Translations under genes and position numbers: made by a program | Part shown: positions 54,432-63,513 of the stretch, piece by piece | Numbering within the stretch: position 1 is the first letter of the stretch | Layout of the letters: every line of letters begins with the position of its first letter | Assembly (NCBI GenBank): GCA_040509495.1 | Contig: JBEVKW010000406.1 | Coordinates: 1-64,000 of the forward strand | DNA: 64,000 nt | Origin: Terrimonas_A sp040509495 | GTDB taxonomy: Bacteria; Bacteroidota; Bacteroidia; Chitinophagales; Chitinophagaceae | Direction of reading: 5' to 3' | Notes under the pieces: model-generated | Seen by the model: the letters and a program-made list of their open reading frames with translations, nothing else | What the model was told of the DNA's origin: nothing | Database searches by the model: none

Positions 54432-56439
54432 CTTCAATAGGAATTTCAATATGAATGGTTGTTCCGTTTCCCGGTTTGCTTTCTATCTCAAATCGCCCGT
54501 TCAGCAGAGCAACCCGGTTACCGATGCTTTTCAGGCCGACGCCGGTTGAACCTGTTACCTGAGGATCAAATCCTGTTCCATCATCTTCAACTGTCAGAAA
54601 CAAATGATGATCGCCTTCACTGCATTGCACAATGATCTGTGATGCCTTAGCATGCTTTATGGCATTACTGAGTAATTCCTGTACGATGCGATAAACATTT
54701 GTCAGAATATTCTGCGGATAAACAGAACGGAGACCTATTCCCTGGTACTGCACAATTGTGGTGGCAGTACTAAGATAATTACAAAGATCTTGCAAGGCCG
54801 GGTCTAGGCCCATATACAGTAGTGCTTCGGGCATCATATTCCTTGCAATACGGCGGAGTTCATTCGCAGAATTATCCAATTCTGTGATGACCTTCGTCAC
54901 CTCCTTATCTGCCTGCCCGGTCTTCTCCCTGCTTTTCGTGGCGATGGTTGACAGGCGAAGCTTAACACCGGCCAGCAGGCCACCCAGTCCATCATGCAAA
55001 TCCCGTGCAATCCGGTTGCGTTCATCTTCCTGTACGCGCAATACTGCTTCGTATTGCTTTAGTTGTTCCTGTTGTTTCAATTTCTCTAGAGCCTGTTCAT
55101 GTAACAGTGCTTGCTGCCGTAAAGATTTTCGATGGGTTTGTGCCAGCTTCCAACCCAGGAATGCAATGAGCAGCGCAATGATCAATCCCGCGATAAGCAG
55201 GAATAGTAAAAGCTTATGGTTATTGATCGTCAGGCGCTGCTCCTGGTTCAGGTCTTTCAGTTTCAGGATCTCGTTCTCTTTTTCAATGGTCACATATTTC
55301 TTTTCAAGATCAATGATCCTCATCGCAAGATCTTTCTCATGCAACGTATCCTTTCCCAGGGCATACGCTTTCATTTGCTCATAAGCCGATCTGAAATTCC
55401 CCAATTTCGATTCTATCGCGGCCATTTCCCGGAGATGCAATAGGCGGTCAGGAGTTCCCGAAGCAGCATCATGCTGATTCGCTAACAACAGGTATTTCTT
55501 AGCATTGGAATATTCATTAAAGTCGCGATAGGTGGCAAACATCTCAAAATAAATATCCCGGATGATCTGTTCATCCTGGATAGTGCTCGCATATTTCTCC
55601 GCTTTTGTAAACATGGCCAGCGCTTCGCCCCGCTGTTTCATTTTCCGGTAGTACACCCCTTCCGACCTGTAATAATGCGCGGCATAAAATGAATGGGGAA
55701 TGATCTTTAAAACGGTTGACGCGCTGTCGAGATAAATTCTCGCGCGCGGAAGTTTTCCCGATTGCATCGCGGTTTTTGCAGCCATGACAAAAAGCGTCAG
55801 CTTGCTTTCCTCCACACCTTTTAACCGCGCGAATGTGTTCATCGCCTGCTCGTAGTATCCCTCAGCCTGCTCATGACTTTCCACATTTGATAGCAGCAAT
55901 CCGATGTTCAGTAATCCGTTGCCGACTGCATTGCTATCGCCGGCATACCGGGCAAAAGGAATCGTTTTGTCCGTAATGATACGCAGATATTCATCGGCGC
56001 TATCCCTGATCTGCAACAGGATGCCGTAATTATTCCAGGCCTTTGCCCTGTAGCGAAACGCTACGGGAGTTGAAAGTTTTGAAAGATATTTATCTGCCAG
56101 TAGATATTCCGCTTTCGCCTGGTCAATATTATGCGTGAAAATAATATTGGCCGTATTCAGATGTATGAGTCCTCGCTGGAATTCGTCGGGCTTGTCATGA
56201 ACAATTTTCCTTGCTTCTCTTATATAGCCAAAAGCCTTTGCAGTGTCCCTGTCACACCAGAAAAAACTAAGATCGAGATATCTCTCAAATCGCTGACCGG
56301 TTGATGTCGCCTGCTGCACGAGAGCAAGCAGGCTATCGTTATAGGCATTCACATGATCGCGCTGCTGGCTTAAACATGATGTGTTCACGCCGGTAAAGAA
56401 CAATACTGATAATAAAACGGATGCCGCTATTCTTCGCAT
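54415..56439 (-). CDS. TPR-sensor histidine kinase, HisKA_3 type, 674 aa
   Basis: Start set at ATG 56439 (signal MRRIAASVLLSVLFF); a -7 box TACATTTG at 56468-56461 lies just upstream, ruling out the longer frame to 56523. TPR-like helices (about 40-370), one membrane helix (about 405-430, LLLFLLIAGLIIALLIAFLGW), HisKA_3 motif DLHDGLGGLLAGVKL (His near 479), ATPase motifs IVQELLSNAIKHAKA and VEDDGTGFDP. The response regulator start lies within its 3' end. Upstream is a propeller lipoprotein gene on the same strand. Confidence 0.9.
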   Translation of the reverse strand: MRRIAASVLLSVLFFTGVNTSCLSQQRDHVNAYNDSLLALVQQATSTGQRFERYLDLSFFWCDRDTAKAFGYIREARKIVHDKPDEFQRGLIHLNTANIIFTHNIDQAKAEYLLADKYLSKLSTPVAFRYRAKAWNNYGILLQIRDSADEYLRIITDKTIPFARYAGDSNAVGNGLLNIGLLLSNVESHEQAEGYYEQAMNTFARLKGVEESKLTLFVMAAKTAMQSGKLPRARIYLDSASTVLKIIPHSFYAAHYYRSEGVYYRKMKQRGEALAMFTKAEKYASTIQDEQIIRDIYFEMFATYRDFNEYSNAKKYLLLANQHDAASGTPDRLLHLREMAAIESKLGNFRSAYEQMKAYALGKDTLHEKDLAMRIIDLEKKYVTIEKENEILKLKDLNQEQRLTINNHKLLLFLLIAGLIIALLIAFLGWKLAQTHRKSLRQQALLHEQALEKLKQQEQLKQYEAVLRVQEDERNRIARDLHDGLGGLLAGVKLRLSTIATKSREKTGQADKEVTKVITELDNSANELRRIARNMMPEALLYMGLDPALQDLCNYLSTATTIVQYQGIGLRSVYPQNILTNVYRIVQELLSNAIKHAKASQIIVQCSEGDHHLFLTVEDDGTGFDPQVTGSTGVGLKSIGNRVALLNGRFEIESKPGNGTTIHIEIPIEDGKND

Positions 56440-56460
56440 GAGCTGTTCAAGGTGTTGCTG

Positions 56461-56468
56461 CAAATGTA
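56461..56468 (-). promoter_or_regulatory. -7 box for the second kinase gene
   Basis: Minus strand TACATTTG matches TAnnTTTG, 21 bases before ATG 56439, just past the stop of the upstream lipoprotein gene (56474). A TTTG lies 15 bases further up, closer than usual. Confidence 0.5.
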
Positions 56469-56473
56469 CGGTG

Positions 56474-57427
56474 TCATGGTATCCAAAGCGAGCGTCCGGT
56501 AACTGAAGGCTCAATGGTCTCATTGGAAGGTTTCACCGTTATGACTGCGTTATCATTTTCCAAATGATATTTTTTTCCATCGTTTGGGATGATCTTCATC
56601 TTCCAAACGGATCCTGTAAGTGGCGCGTGGATATAATCTGAACCAATCAGCAGGTGTTTATCATCCGGAGAAAAGATACCCAGGTTTTCGGAGCTTTCAC
56701 TTTCGGTAACCTGGACCGGCTCCCGGCTATCCAAATCCATTACATAAATATGACTGCCTATATAAAATGAAATTTTCGTGCCATCCTTACTGGCATGGAT
56801 ATTTCCCCATTTCTCGTAGTTCATTTCTTTAACAAGATCGAGGGTGCTGAATGGCGGTCTCGATCTGAAAATATACTTATGTTGAAAGGTGATGAGGAGG
56901 CTGTTATCCGGCATCCAGATCACTTCGTCACCCCAACCAAACTTTTCATTATTGATACCCGGCAGGTGGTTTAACAGTTTACCATCCATATCAAGGATAA
57001 CAATACCATTTTCGTAATCCGGACTGATCAGGATCTTTGAGTTATCAGGAGATATAGTGCCTTCATAATCCTGGTTGTTCCCGACAGGAGGAATGTAATC
57101 AAACTCCTTTAATACCCGTTCGTCCGAAGCCTGCAAAAGTTTGAACCGTGTTTCAACGATCGTGCCCGGGCGTCGCTCACTGGTAAGCCTGTATTTCCCA
57201 TCACGGCTAAGATCCCAGTTATTGAATGAATACGAATTGTAGGAAAAATATACGCTGCTAATACCAGTTTTCAGATCGAGCTGGTAGACCTTACCGGCGA
57301 AATCATACAGCAGCGATCCCTGCAGATTCGAGAATTCGCCGCCTGATCCTCCTTCATTATTCCGGGAGCAGGATAGAAAAACAGACGAGATCAAAAAACA
57401 TCCGGCTAAAAATGTACGTGTTTTCAT
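56474..57427 (-). CDS. Propeller-type (PD40/TolB-like) lipoprotein, 317 aa
   Basis: Signal with lipobox VFLSC (Cys20), then repeated propeller-like blades of about 40 residues: GKVYQLDLKTGISSVYFSYNSYSFNNWDLSRDGKY, SPDNSKILISPDY, ASKDGTKISFYIGSHIYVMDLDSREPVQVTES, and FSPDDKHLLIGSDYIH. This is the WD40-like/PD40 type of binding lipoprotein. Its stop lies 35 bases before the kinase ATG, and the kinase has its own -7 box in the gap. Ligand unknown. Confidence 0.75.
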   Translation of the reverse strand: MKTRTFLAGCFLISSVFLSCSRNNEGGSGGEFSNLQGSLLYDFAGKVYQLDLKTGISSVYFSYNSYSFNNWDLSRDGKYRLTSERRPGTIVETRFKLLQASDERVLKEFDYIPPVGNNQDYEGTISPDNSKILISPDYENGIVILDMDGKLLNHLPGINNEKFGWGDEVIWMPDNSLLITFQHKYIFRSRPPFSTLDLVKEMNYEKWGNIHASKDGTKISFYIGSHIYVMDLDSREPVQVTESESSENLGIFSPDDKHLLIGSDYIHAPLTGSVWKMKIIPNDGKKYHLENDNAVITVKPSNETIEPSVTGRSLWIP

Positions 57428-57590
57428 AAGGAAGTTTTTATGGTTAAAACATCTCTACAAATTTATCCGGCAATGCAATGCAGGACAATCCACGAAAACA
57501 AGGGTTCTGCTATGATCACATTATTGTGCGTTTTTCGGGGGCCTGTCTTTTACCTGGAAAAAATGTACCTTGCTGTTCTCAAATCTTCAC

Positions 57591-58427
57591 ATGCTTTTAA
57601 ACCATATAAACCCCAGCCCTATCCTGGCGGAATATATCCGGCTTTATCGCATAATAGATTTCTTTTTTGAGGATCATCTCAGCATTCCACCCAAATTATA
57701 TTCTCCGCGTCCCGAACATTGTCTGCAGTTTTATCCCAGGGACACGGAATCTGTGATCTATCCTGGTTCGGACATCGCCATTGCAAATAAGCGTGCCACA
57801 CTGGTCGGGCAGCATACGGTGCTGCAACATCGTTATGTAGGCAAAAGCTTTTTGAGCTTCCAGGTCGTTTTTCAACCGACTGCCCTGTATCGCTTAACCG
57901 GAATGCCGTTAAATGAACTGGCGAATGTATATATGGATGCATCGGATATTTTTGGCAACGGGATACACCAGGTAAATGAGCAGCTTTTTGATGCCTGTTC
58001 TTATGATGAGATGGTCAGGATTGTAGAGGCTTTCCTGGTAGAGCTGTCAGGGAAAAACGGTCGGCGTAAAACAATGCAGCCCATCGATCATGCCACCAAC
58101 CGGATGCTGAATGCAGAAGAAAACTTTGGAGTGGATACTTTTCTGAAGCAAAGCTATCTCTCCCATCGCCAGTTTGACCGGTCATTTCAAGAGCGGGTTG
58201 GCATTTCTCCGAAGCAATTCCTGCAGGTGATCCGGTTCGACAAAGCCTACCGGCTGAAAAATAAATTCCCCAAAATGGATTGGCTGACAGTGGCGGTCCA
58301 ATGCGGCTATCATGACTATCAGCACCTCGTGAAGGAATATAAGCACTTCACAGGTCACACACCTACCCGTTTTTTCGCACTCGACAATAATGCGCCGGAA
58401 CGCCTTTTCGGAGATGCAGAGACCTGA
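57591..58427 (+). CDS. AraC-family regulator, 278 aa
   Basis: ATG 57591 (a TTG at 57570 is less likely). N-terminal cupin-like sensor domain (about 1-150, including YPGSDIAIANKRATLVGQH) and C-terminal double helix-turn-helix (about 190-270): LKQSYLSHRQFDRSFQERVGISPKQFLQVIRFDKAYRLK, then WLTVAVQCGYHDYQHLVKEYKHFTGHTPTRFF, the AraC hallmark. The cupin gene 70 bases downstream on the same strand is its likely target. Confidence 0.9.
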   Translation: MLLNHINPSPILAEYIRLYRIIDFFFEDHLSIPPKLYSPRPEHCLQFYPRDTESVIYPGSDIAIANKRATLVGQHTVLQHRYVGKSFLSFQVVFQPTALYRLTGMPLNELANVYMDASDIFGNGIHQVNEQLFDACSYDEMVRIVEAFLVELSGKNGRRKTMQPIDHATNRMLNAEENFGVDTFLKQSYLSHRQFDRSFQERVGISPKQFLQVIRFDKAYRLKNKFPKMDWLTVAVQCGYHDYQHLVKEYKHFTGHTPTRFFALDNNAPERLFGDAET

Positions 58428-58497
58428 AAGAAATGTCTTGTTTTTACCAGTAAAGCATCCCTGAACTGGCAGAGATTTGCTTCATAAATCATGAGCA

Positions 58498-59049
58498 ATG
58501 AAGCGTAAAAAATTTCTCGCAACGGCCTTTTCTGCAATTCCAATGATCGCACTGGCAAAATCAGGTGTCAATTCCTTATCGTCTCTCAAAAAGCCTTTTA
58601 TCGTTCGTGCTGGCGAAGCACGGTATGGCAAGCCGATGTTTTATAAAGGAAAACATCCGAATAATATCGTGATCTCAAAGAAGGATACCGGCGGCGCCAT
58701 GAGTGTGTTTGCCTATACGGGTCATGACAAGATCGGGCCTTCCACCCATCTTCATCTTTTCCAGGACGAGATCTTTTTTGTGACGGAAGGAACTTACCGG
58801 TTTCTTGCCGGGGAGGAAACACTGGAGCTGCATGCCGGCGACTCGATCTTTCTTCCACGAAATGTTCCTCACAGTTGGATACAGCTTACAGACAAGGGGC
58901 AGCTCATTTATGCCGTTCATCCTTCGGGAACAATGGAAGAGTTCTTCATAGAGATGAACGAAATGAAAGCACCGCCTACTGAAACGGAAGCAAAGAAAAT
59001 CCACCTTAAACATGGAATGAAACTGATTGGGCCGGGCTTAAGCCTGTAA
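58498..59049 (+). CDS. Cupin-domain protein, possibly exported, 183 aa
   Basis: ATG 58498. The N-terminal stretch (MKRKKFLATAFSAIPMIALAK) looks like an export signal of Tat-like style but without a twin arginine. A single cupin follows (about 55-150): HKIGPSTHLHLFQDEIFFVTEGTYRF with the metal-type His and Glu positions (near 81-92), then GDSIFLPRNVPHSWIQL with the later His. The likely metal is unknown, as is the substrate. Placed behind the AraC gene. Confidence 0.78.
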   Translation: MKRKKFLATAFSAIPMIALAKSGVNSLSSLKKPFIVRAGEARYGKPMFYKGKHPNNIVISKKDTGGAMSVFAYTGHDKIGPSTHLHLFQDEIFFVTEGTYRFLAGEETLELHAGDSIFLPRNVPHSWIQLTDKGQLIYAVHPSGTMEEFFIEMNEMKAPPTETEAKKIHLKHGMKLIGPGLSL

Positions 59050-59262
59050 CTTGATATCCGGGATGGATGGGCAGCAATAATGACCGGCCATCGAACGGTG
59101 CATACCAAACAGATCAGCCACAGATGACTTTCTTTCTTTTGTTCCGCGCATTCCTTCCACGCATACCTGATTTACGGTATATCCTCCACCTGAAACATCC
59201 CTATTTTGGAGGATAGCAAAATCCAACTCAGGCCTGTACTTTAGCTTCAAATATTCATCAAA

Positions 59263-60069
59263 ATGAAACAGGCCATTTTATTCTTCTTTCTGTTGCTCAC
59301 CAGTTGCTCAGGTCAGCTGATGGCGCAAAACAGCAAATACCTTTCGATCGATCAGCTGACTATTCCGCTGGATGCAGCTACGATCATCGATTCTTCCAAC
59401 AATGGGAGGCTCGCCTGCTTCGCTACCCTGGAAATCGGTATCCGCAGTGGTGAAAGCATAGCTGCACTCAAGGCCTTGTTTGCGGCAACTGCAGAAAACC
59501 GTCCACTGAGTGTTTCTATTAAAACAATGGATGTGAACGGAAGGGCAGTGGAAGAGCGCTTTTATCAGAGTGCCGGCGTGCAGGAGATCCTGCTTCCTGC
59601 CATGGACGCCACTGATAAAAACCTTGTTAAAGTCCAGGTCAAAATAAGAGCAACGTCAGTGTCTGTTAAAGAGAATGCGGGCACAGTTAATCAGGCCGGT
59701 CTTACGCGCGGAACGGCTGTCAACAACGCGAATTTCCGGGTAACTCTCGGTTCTCTGCCAACCAAAAGGATCTCTAAGATCGGGGCGATCAGAATCACGG
59801 CCGGTCAGCCATCATCATTCTCTATTGAACTGGCAGAAACAGACGCAAAGGATTGGCAGAACTGGCTAACAGGCAATACATCCAAAAGAGAAAGCGGCTC
59901 GATCGAATGGCTGGCGCCCAACTTCAAAGATGTTGTTCTCCAGATCGGCCTGAGTGATATTGAGATCACTTCCACTTCCAGCCAGTTCATCAGCACCACC
60001 GAGGTAAGGCAAATCAACAAATTGAATGTGGGGTTACGTGCACGGGTCAATCCCGGCGGAGGAAAATAA
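59263..60069 (+). CDS. Secreted protein with two similar halves, possibly tail-tube-like, 268 aa
   Basis: Signal peptide about 1-22 (LLLTSCSGQLMAQ, with a Cys at 15 that could also be lipidated). The first half (about 30-135) and the second half (about 150-260) read as two similar beta-rich modules. The second has FRVTLGSLPTKRISKIGAIRITAG, then DWQNWLTGNTSKRESGSIEWL, resembling the gp19/Hcp tail-tube fold with a WxxW and GSIxL pattern. I call this from pattern memory only. No sheath, baseplate or spike gene is near, so a contractile system is not indicated. Confidence 0.4.
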   Translation: MKQAILFFFLLLTSCSGQLMAQNSKYLSIDQLTIPLDAATIIDSSNNGRLACFATLEIGIRSGESIAALKALFAATAENRPLSVSIKTMDVNGRAVEERFYQSAGVQEILLPAMDATDKNLVKVQVKIRATSVSVKENAGTVNQAGLTRGTAVNNANFRVTLGSLPTKRISKIGAIRITAGQPSSFSIELAETDAKDWQNWLTGNTSKRESGSIEWLAPNFKDVVLQIGLSDIEITSTSSQFISTTEVRQINKLNVGLRARVNPGGGK

Positions 60070-60116
60070 CAGATCACCGGGCATCGAAGGCTACATTTTT
60101 TACCGGCAATAAAACT

Positions 60117-60166
60117 GGTCCATGTGCCGACTGTCTTAACTGATGGTCAGCATATGGACCTTTTTT
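60117..60166 (+). terminator. Terminator after the secreted two-module gene
   Basis: GGTCCAT and ATGGACC arms enclose further pairing (TGC/GCA, GAC/GTC) and are followed by six T residues. Confidence 0.8.
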
Positions 60167-60523
60167 GATACCCCTGCCTTACAGCCTTTCACCGTTCCAG
60201 GCTGTCCCGGGAACGTATCTCGTCCGGCAGGACGGTGAAATGCACCAGTCGTTTTGCGTTGAATATACCCGGTAGCGTGAAAGTTGTTGTCTAAAACGTG
60301 GGCGGATTGGTACATAACTGGTGCAAATGCTTGGGGTGAATAAACAATGCCTATCATTGTACAGCGATCCGGTTGAACGATTGAGAACAGCGTTTTAACG
60401 AGTGTTTTTCTGATCCTGGCGGTTAGTACTTTTTTTGAAGGGTTAATTGCATCAACTTCAGCTCGTGCAATTGAGGAATGGAGATCAGTGCGTAGACAAA
60501 CATTCATCTTAAAAAAAGAACCA
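60167..60523. other. Spacer of about 350 bases without convincing gene
   Basis: An open frame on the minus strand covers most of it but has no start signal, motif or family likeness. Nothing else recognised. Confidence 0.3.
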
Positions 60524-61054
60524 ATGCCATTAAAACCTCCTGTCAGTAAAACAGATCACCTGTTGGGCGAGAATGAGGCCGCTATTGAAATCGTAGAGTA
60601 TGGAGATTATCAGTGCCCATATTGCCGTGAAGCGCATCCTGTGATCAAGCGGTTCATGAAAGAATTTCAAGGCCATGTGAAATTTGTATTCAGAAATTTT
60701 CCACTGAAAGAAATACATCGGTTTGCGGATATAGCAGCACGCGCAGCCGAATCGGCTTCGCTCCAGGGAAAGTTCTGGCAAATGCACGATGCTATCTATG
60801 AAAACCAGGAACAATTAAACGAGGCTTTTTTATTCACGCTTGCGGAAGCACTTTCACTTGACAAGCAGAAATTCGAACAGGACCTGCGGTCTTCCTTTCT
60901 GGAAGCCAGGATCGATGCAGACCTGGAGAGCGGTATCAGAAGTGGCGTGAATGGAACACCCACCTTTTTTATCAACGGAAAAAAATTCGATGGAGACGCA
61001 ACAGATGTGCTCAACCTGCTCAAAGCTGCGTTGTCCCCTATCTCTACCATATAA
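60524..61054 (+). CDS. DsbA-family thiol oxidoreductase-like protein, 176 aa
   Basis: ATG 60524; a longer frame to 60488 adds 12 residues. Thioredoxin-fold protein with redox motif CPYC at residues 31-34 (EYGDYQCPYCREAHP), the helical insert (FADIAARAAESASLQGKFWQMHDAIYENQ) and the cis-Pro region GTPTFFINGKKF (near 148-159), as in DsbA-like/NhaA-tail proteins. No signal peptide is evident, so it may act in the cytoplasm. Starts an operon with the alpha/beta hydrolase 36 bases on. Confidence 0.85.
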   Translation: MPLKPPVSKTDHLLGENEAAIEIVEYGDYQCPYCREAHPVIKRFMKEFQGHVKFVFRNFPLKEIHRFADIAARAAESASLQGKFWQMHDAIYENQEQLNEAFLFTLAEALSLDKQKFEQDLRSSFLEARIDADLESGIRSGVNGTPTFFINGKKFDGDATDVLNLLKAALSPISTI

Positions 61055-61090
61055 AATCAACTCAATTTCAACACATCAAAAACATAAATT

Positions 61091-61912
61091 ATGAACAAGA
61101 TCACGGTAAAAGACGGAACGGAAATTTATTACAAAGACTGGGGAACTGGTCAACCGATCGTATTCCATCACGGCTGGCCTTTGTCCGGCGATGACTGGGA
61201 CACGCAGATGATGTTCTTCCTGGACCACGGATACCGCGTGATCGCTCACGATCGCCGCGGGCACGGAAGGTCTTCGCAGACGCCTCTTGGTCACGACATG
61301 GACACTTACGCAGCCGATGTTGCCGAACTCGCAGCGGCGCTCGATCTGAAAAATGCGATCCATATTGGTCACTCGACAGGTGGCGGTGAAGTGATCCGCT
61401 ATGTAGCTAAATACGGCAAGGACCGCGTAGCAAAAGCAGTCCTGATCAGCGCCGTTACCCCGGTAATGGTGAAAAAAGACAGCAATCCGAATGGTGTGCC
61501 TATCTCTGTGTTTGATGAGATCCGCGAGAATACCGCAACGAAACGTCCGCAATATTTTGAAGACTTCACTATTCCTTTTTATGGATATAACAGGCCAGGC
61601 GCACAAGCCTCACAGGGCGTACGGGATAACTGGTGGCGGCAGGCAATGATGGGCAGTATCAAAGCGCATTATGACTGCGTTAAGGCTTTTTCTGAAACAG
61701 ATTTCACGGAAGATCTGAAAGCTGTTACACTCCCTGTACTGGTGTTGCACGGAGAAGATGACCAGATCGTACCCTACGATATTTCAGCGCCGGTTGCAGC
61801 AAAGCTGCTGAAAAATGGAAAGCTTATTTCGTATCCTGGCTTTCCACACGGTATGCCTACTACAGAGGCCGCAACGATCAATGCAGACCTGCTGGCTTTT
61901 ATCAAATCGTAA
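61091..61912 (+). CDS. Alpha/beta hydrolase, non-heme haloperoxidase type, 273 aa
   Basis: Alpha/beta hydrolase with oxyanion region FHHGWPLSGDDW, HDRRGHGRSS, nucleophile elbow GHSTGGGE (Ser95), acid HGEDDQIVP and His near the end in GFPHGMPTTE. This pattern is that of the haloperoxidase/arylesterase branch, which is often a perhydrolase or esterase. No signal peptide. A clean terminator follows (61953-61986). Confidence 0.88.
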   Translation: MNKITVKDGTEIYYKDWGTGQPIVFHHGWPLSGDDWDTQMMFFLDHGYRVIAHDRRGHGRSSQTPLGHDMDTYAADVAELAAALDLKNAIHIGHSTGGGEVIRYVAKYGKDRVAKAVLISAVTPVMVKKDSNPNGVPISVFDEIRENTATKRPQYFEDFTIPFYGYNRPGAQASQGVRDNWWRQAMMGSIKAHYDCVKAFSETDFTEDLKAVTLPVLVLHGEDDQIVPYDISAPVAAKLLKNGKLISYPGFPHGMPTTEAATINADLLAFIKS

Positions 61913-61952
61913 GACAACCAACTCCTTCTTTCCAATATTGGAAAGAAGCGCG

Positions 61953-61986
61953 AACGGAAATCACATGTTGTGATTTCCGTTTTTTC
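61953..61986 (+). terminator. Terminator after the haloperoxidase-type gene
   Basis: AACGGAAATCACA pairs with TGTGATTTCCGTT around loop TGT, followed by T-rich sequence. Confidence 0.85.
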
Positions 61987-62194
61987 TTTTATGCAACGAT
62001 CAGGTAAAATCAGGAGACCGGTCAGTTGAAAAGAATAAACAGCTGATCAAAACAAAACGCATCTGACCTTTCAACAAATGCCTTGTAGATCCTTGCAGTC
62101 GACCCTTCGCCATGGAGCCCACACATGATCCTGAAAAAAAATCCGGATAGTTGTAACAATCCCGCTTCACCTGCATCAAAGTAATAAAAACACA

Positions 62195-63028
62195 ATGAAA
62201 CGGCTTATCAACTCTTTACTTCTTCTGACCGTCACCGTTACACTCTTCGCTCAGAACAAATCCATCAGCGTCGAAAGGAAAGGGGCTGGTACGGAACTGA
62301 TGTTGCTTCCCGGCTTTGGTTGCCCGGGAGCTGTCTGGAACGAATATTCTGCCGACCTGAAAAACTATCGGGTACACCAGGTATCTTACGCCGGCTTCAA
62401 TCAGTTACCTGCGATAGACACTCCCTGGTACCGATCGATCAGGGACGGGCTTGTGGAATATATACAGAAACAGGATCTCAGGAACCTGCACCTGATCGGC
62501 CACAGTATGGGAGGAAACCTGGCGACCGAAATTGCCGCGTTACTGCCCGACCGCGTCACTAAACTCGTTATAGTGGACGCAATTCCCTGCATGCGTGAAG
62601 TGATGATGCCGGGAATGAGTGCAAGCCAACTGACCTACGACAACCCCTACAATAATCAACTGTTAGAAATGGACCAGGCAGCAATGACGAAATATGTAAA
62701 AATGATGGCGGATAATATGACACTTGACCCGGACCGGTCCGTCGTCATACAGCAATGGATGCTGCAAGCAGACAGAAAAACATTTGTGTATGGCTATACC
62801 GAGCTGTTGAAAATGGATCTGCGCGACCAATTAGTTAAGATCAACATTCCGGTGCTTATTCTTGGAGCGTCTTTCCCCGACAGAAATACAACTGAAGCCT
62901 CCTTCCGTCAACAATATGCTACACTGGCTAACAAAACGATCTCGATCTCAAACAACAGCAAACATTTTATTATGTTTGACGACGCAGCGTGGATGAAGAA
63001 TTCAATCAGCCAGTATTTTTCGAAATGA
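62195..63028 (+). CDS. Secreted alpha/beta hydrolase, 277 aa
   Basis: Signal peptide about 1-19 (LLLLTVTVTLFAQ), then GFGCPGAVWNEY near the oxyanion hole, elbow GHSMGGNLA with Ser104, and an acid region VLILGASFPD. The late His may be in NNSKHFIMF. It resembles periplasmic hydrolases of uncertain substrate. The stop codon overlaps the sigma-factor start (ATGA), so its translation is coupled to an ECF sigma gene, an unusual partner. Confidence 0.85.
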   Translation: MKRLINSLLLLTVTVTLFAQNKSISVERKGAGTELMLLPGFGCPGAVWNEYSADLKNYRVHQVSYAGFNQLPAIDTPWYRSIRDGLVEYIQKQDLRNLHLIGHSMGGNLATEIAALLPDRVTKLVIVDAIPCMREVMMPGMSASQLTYDNPYNNQLLEMDQAAMTKYVKMMADNMTLDPDRSVVIQQWMLQADRKTFVYGYTELLKMDLRDQLVKINIPVLILGASFPDRNTTEASFRQQYATLANKTISISNNSKHFIMFDDAAWMKNSISQYFSK

Positions 63029-63513
63029 GTGCACCACAACCCATACAGTTCGATTCCATCTATGAGCAATACCATGACATGGTGTTCCAGGTCTGCACCG
63101 GCTTTCTGAAAGGCGACCGCGAAATGGCTGCTGATCTTACACAAGATGTTTTCATAAACACCTGGAATGCTTATTCTTCCTATCGCGGGGACGCCAGTCA
63201 TAAAACCTGGATCTATCGCATCACCGTTAATACATGTCTTCAACATTTACGAAAGCAAAAGAACAGAACTAATGTCGGTACGGAAGCTCTTGGCGATCGT
63301 CCGGATGAAGAAAAACCAGGTGATGCTCATTTTACGGATCTGTACCAGGCAATTGGTCAATTGAATGAACTGGACCGGCTGATCATCATGATGGTACTTG
63401 AAGAAATAGATTACCCGGAGATCTCGCAGATCGTCGGAATAAGCGAAGGGAATCTCCGGGTCCGGATACACAGAATAAAACAAAAACTAAAAAAATTGCT
63501 GGATCATGGATAA
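63025..63513 (+). CDS. ECF (RpoE-type) sigma factor, 162 aa
   Basis: ATG 63025 overlaps the hydrolase stop (ATGA). Region 2: IYEQYHDMVFQVCTGFLKGDREMAADLTQDVFINTWNAY, with the DLTQDVF hallmark; HKTWIYRITVNTCLQHLRKQK in region 2.4/linker; region 4: LNELDRLIIMMVLEEIDYPEISQIVGISEGNLRVRIHRIKQKLKKLL (near 110-155). A short family member. The next gene overlaps its stop by 8 bases and is a membrane protein, the place where an anti-sigma factor is often encoded. Confidence 0.9.
   Translation: MSAPQPIQFDSIYEQYHDMVFQVCTGFLKGDREMAADLTQDVFINTWNAYSSYRGDASHKTWIYRITVNTCLQHLRKQKNRTNVGTEALGDRPDEEKPGDAHFTDLYQAIGQLNELDRLIIMMVLEEIDYPEISQIVGISEGNLRVRIHRIKQKLKKLLDHG

Noticed and set aside
59263..60069. Contractile injection system
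   Set aside because: Only one weakly tube-like gene with a signal peptide; no sheath, baseplate, spike or AAA+ partner nearby.
60136..60507. Minus-strand open frame of 123 codons in the spacer before the DsbA-like gene
   Set aside because: No signal, motif or ribosome binding site, and it runs across a good terminator; nothing supports it as a gene.
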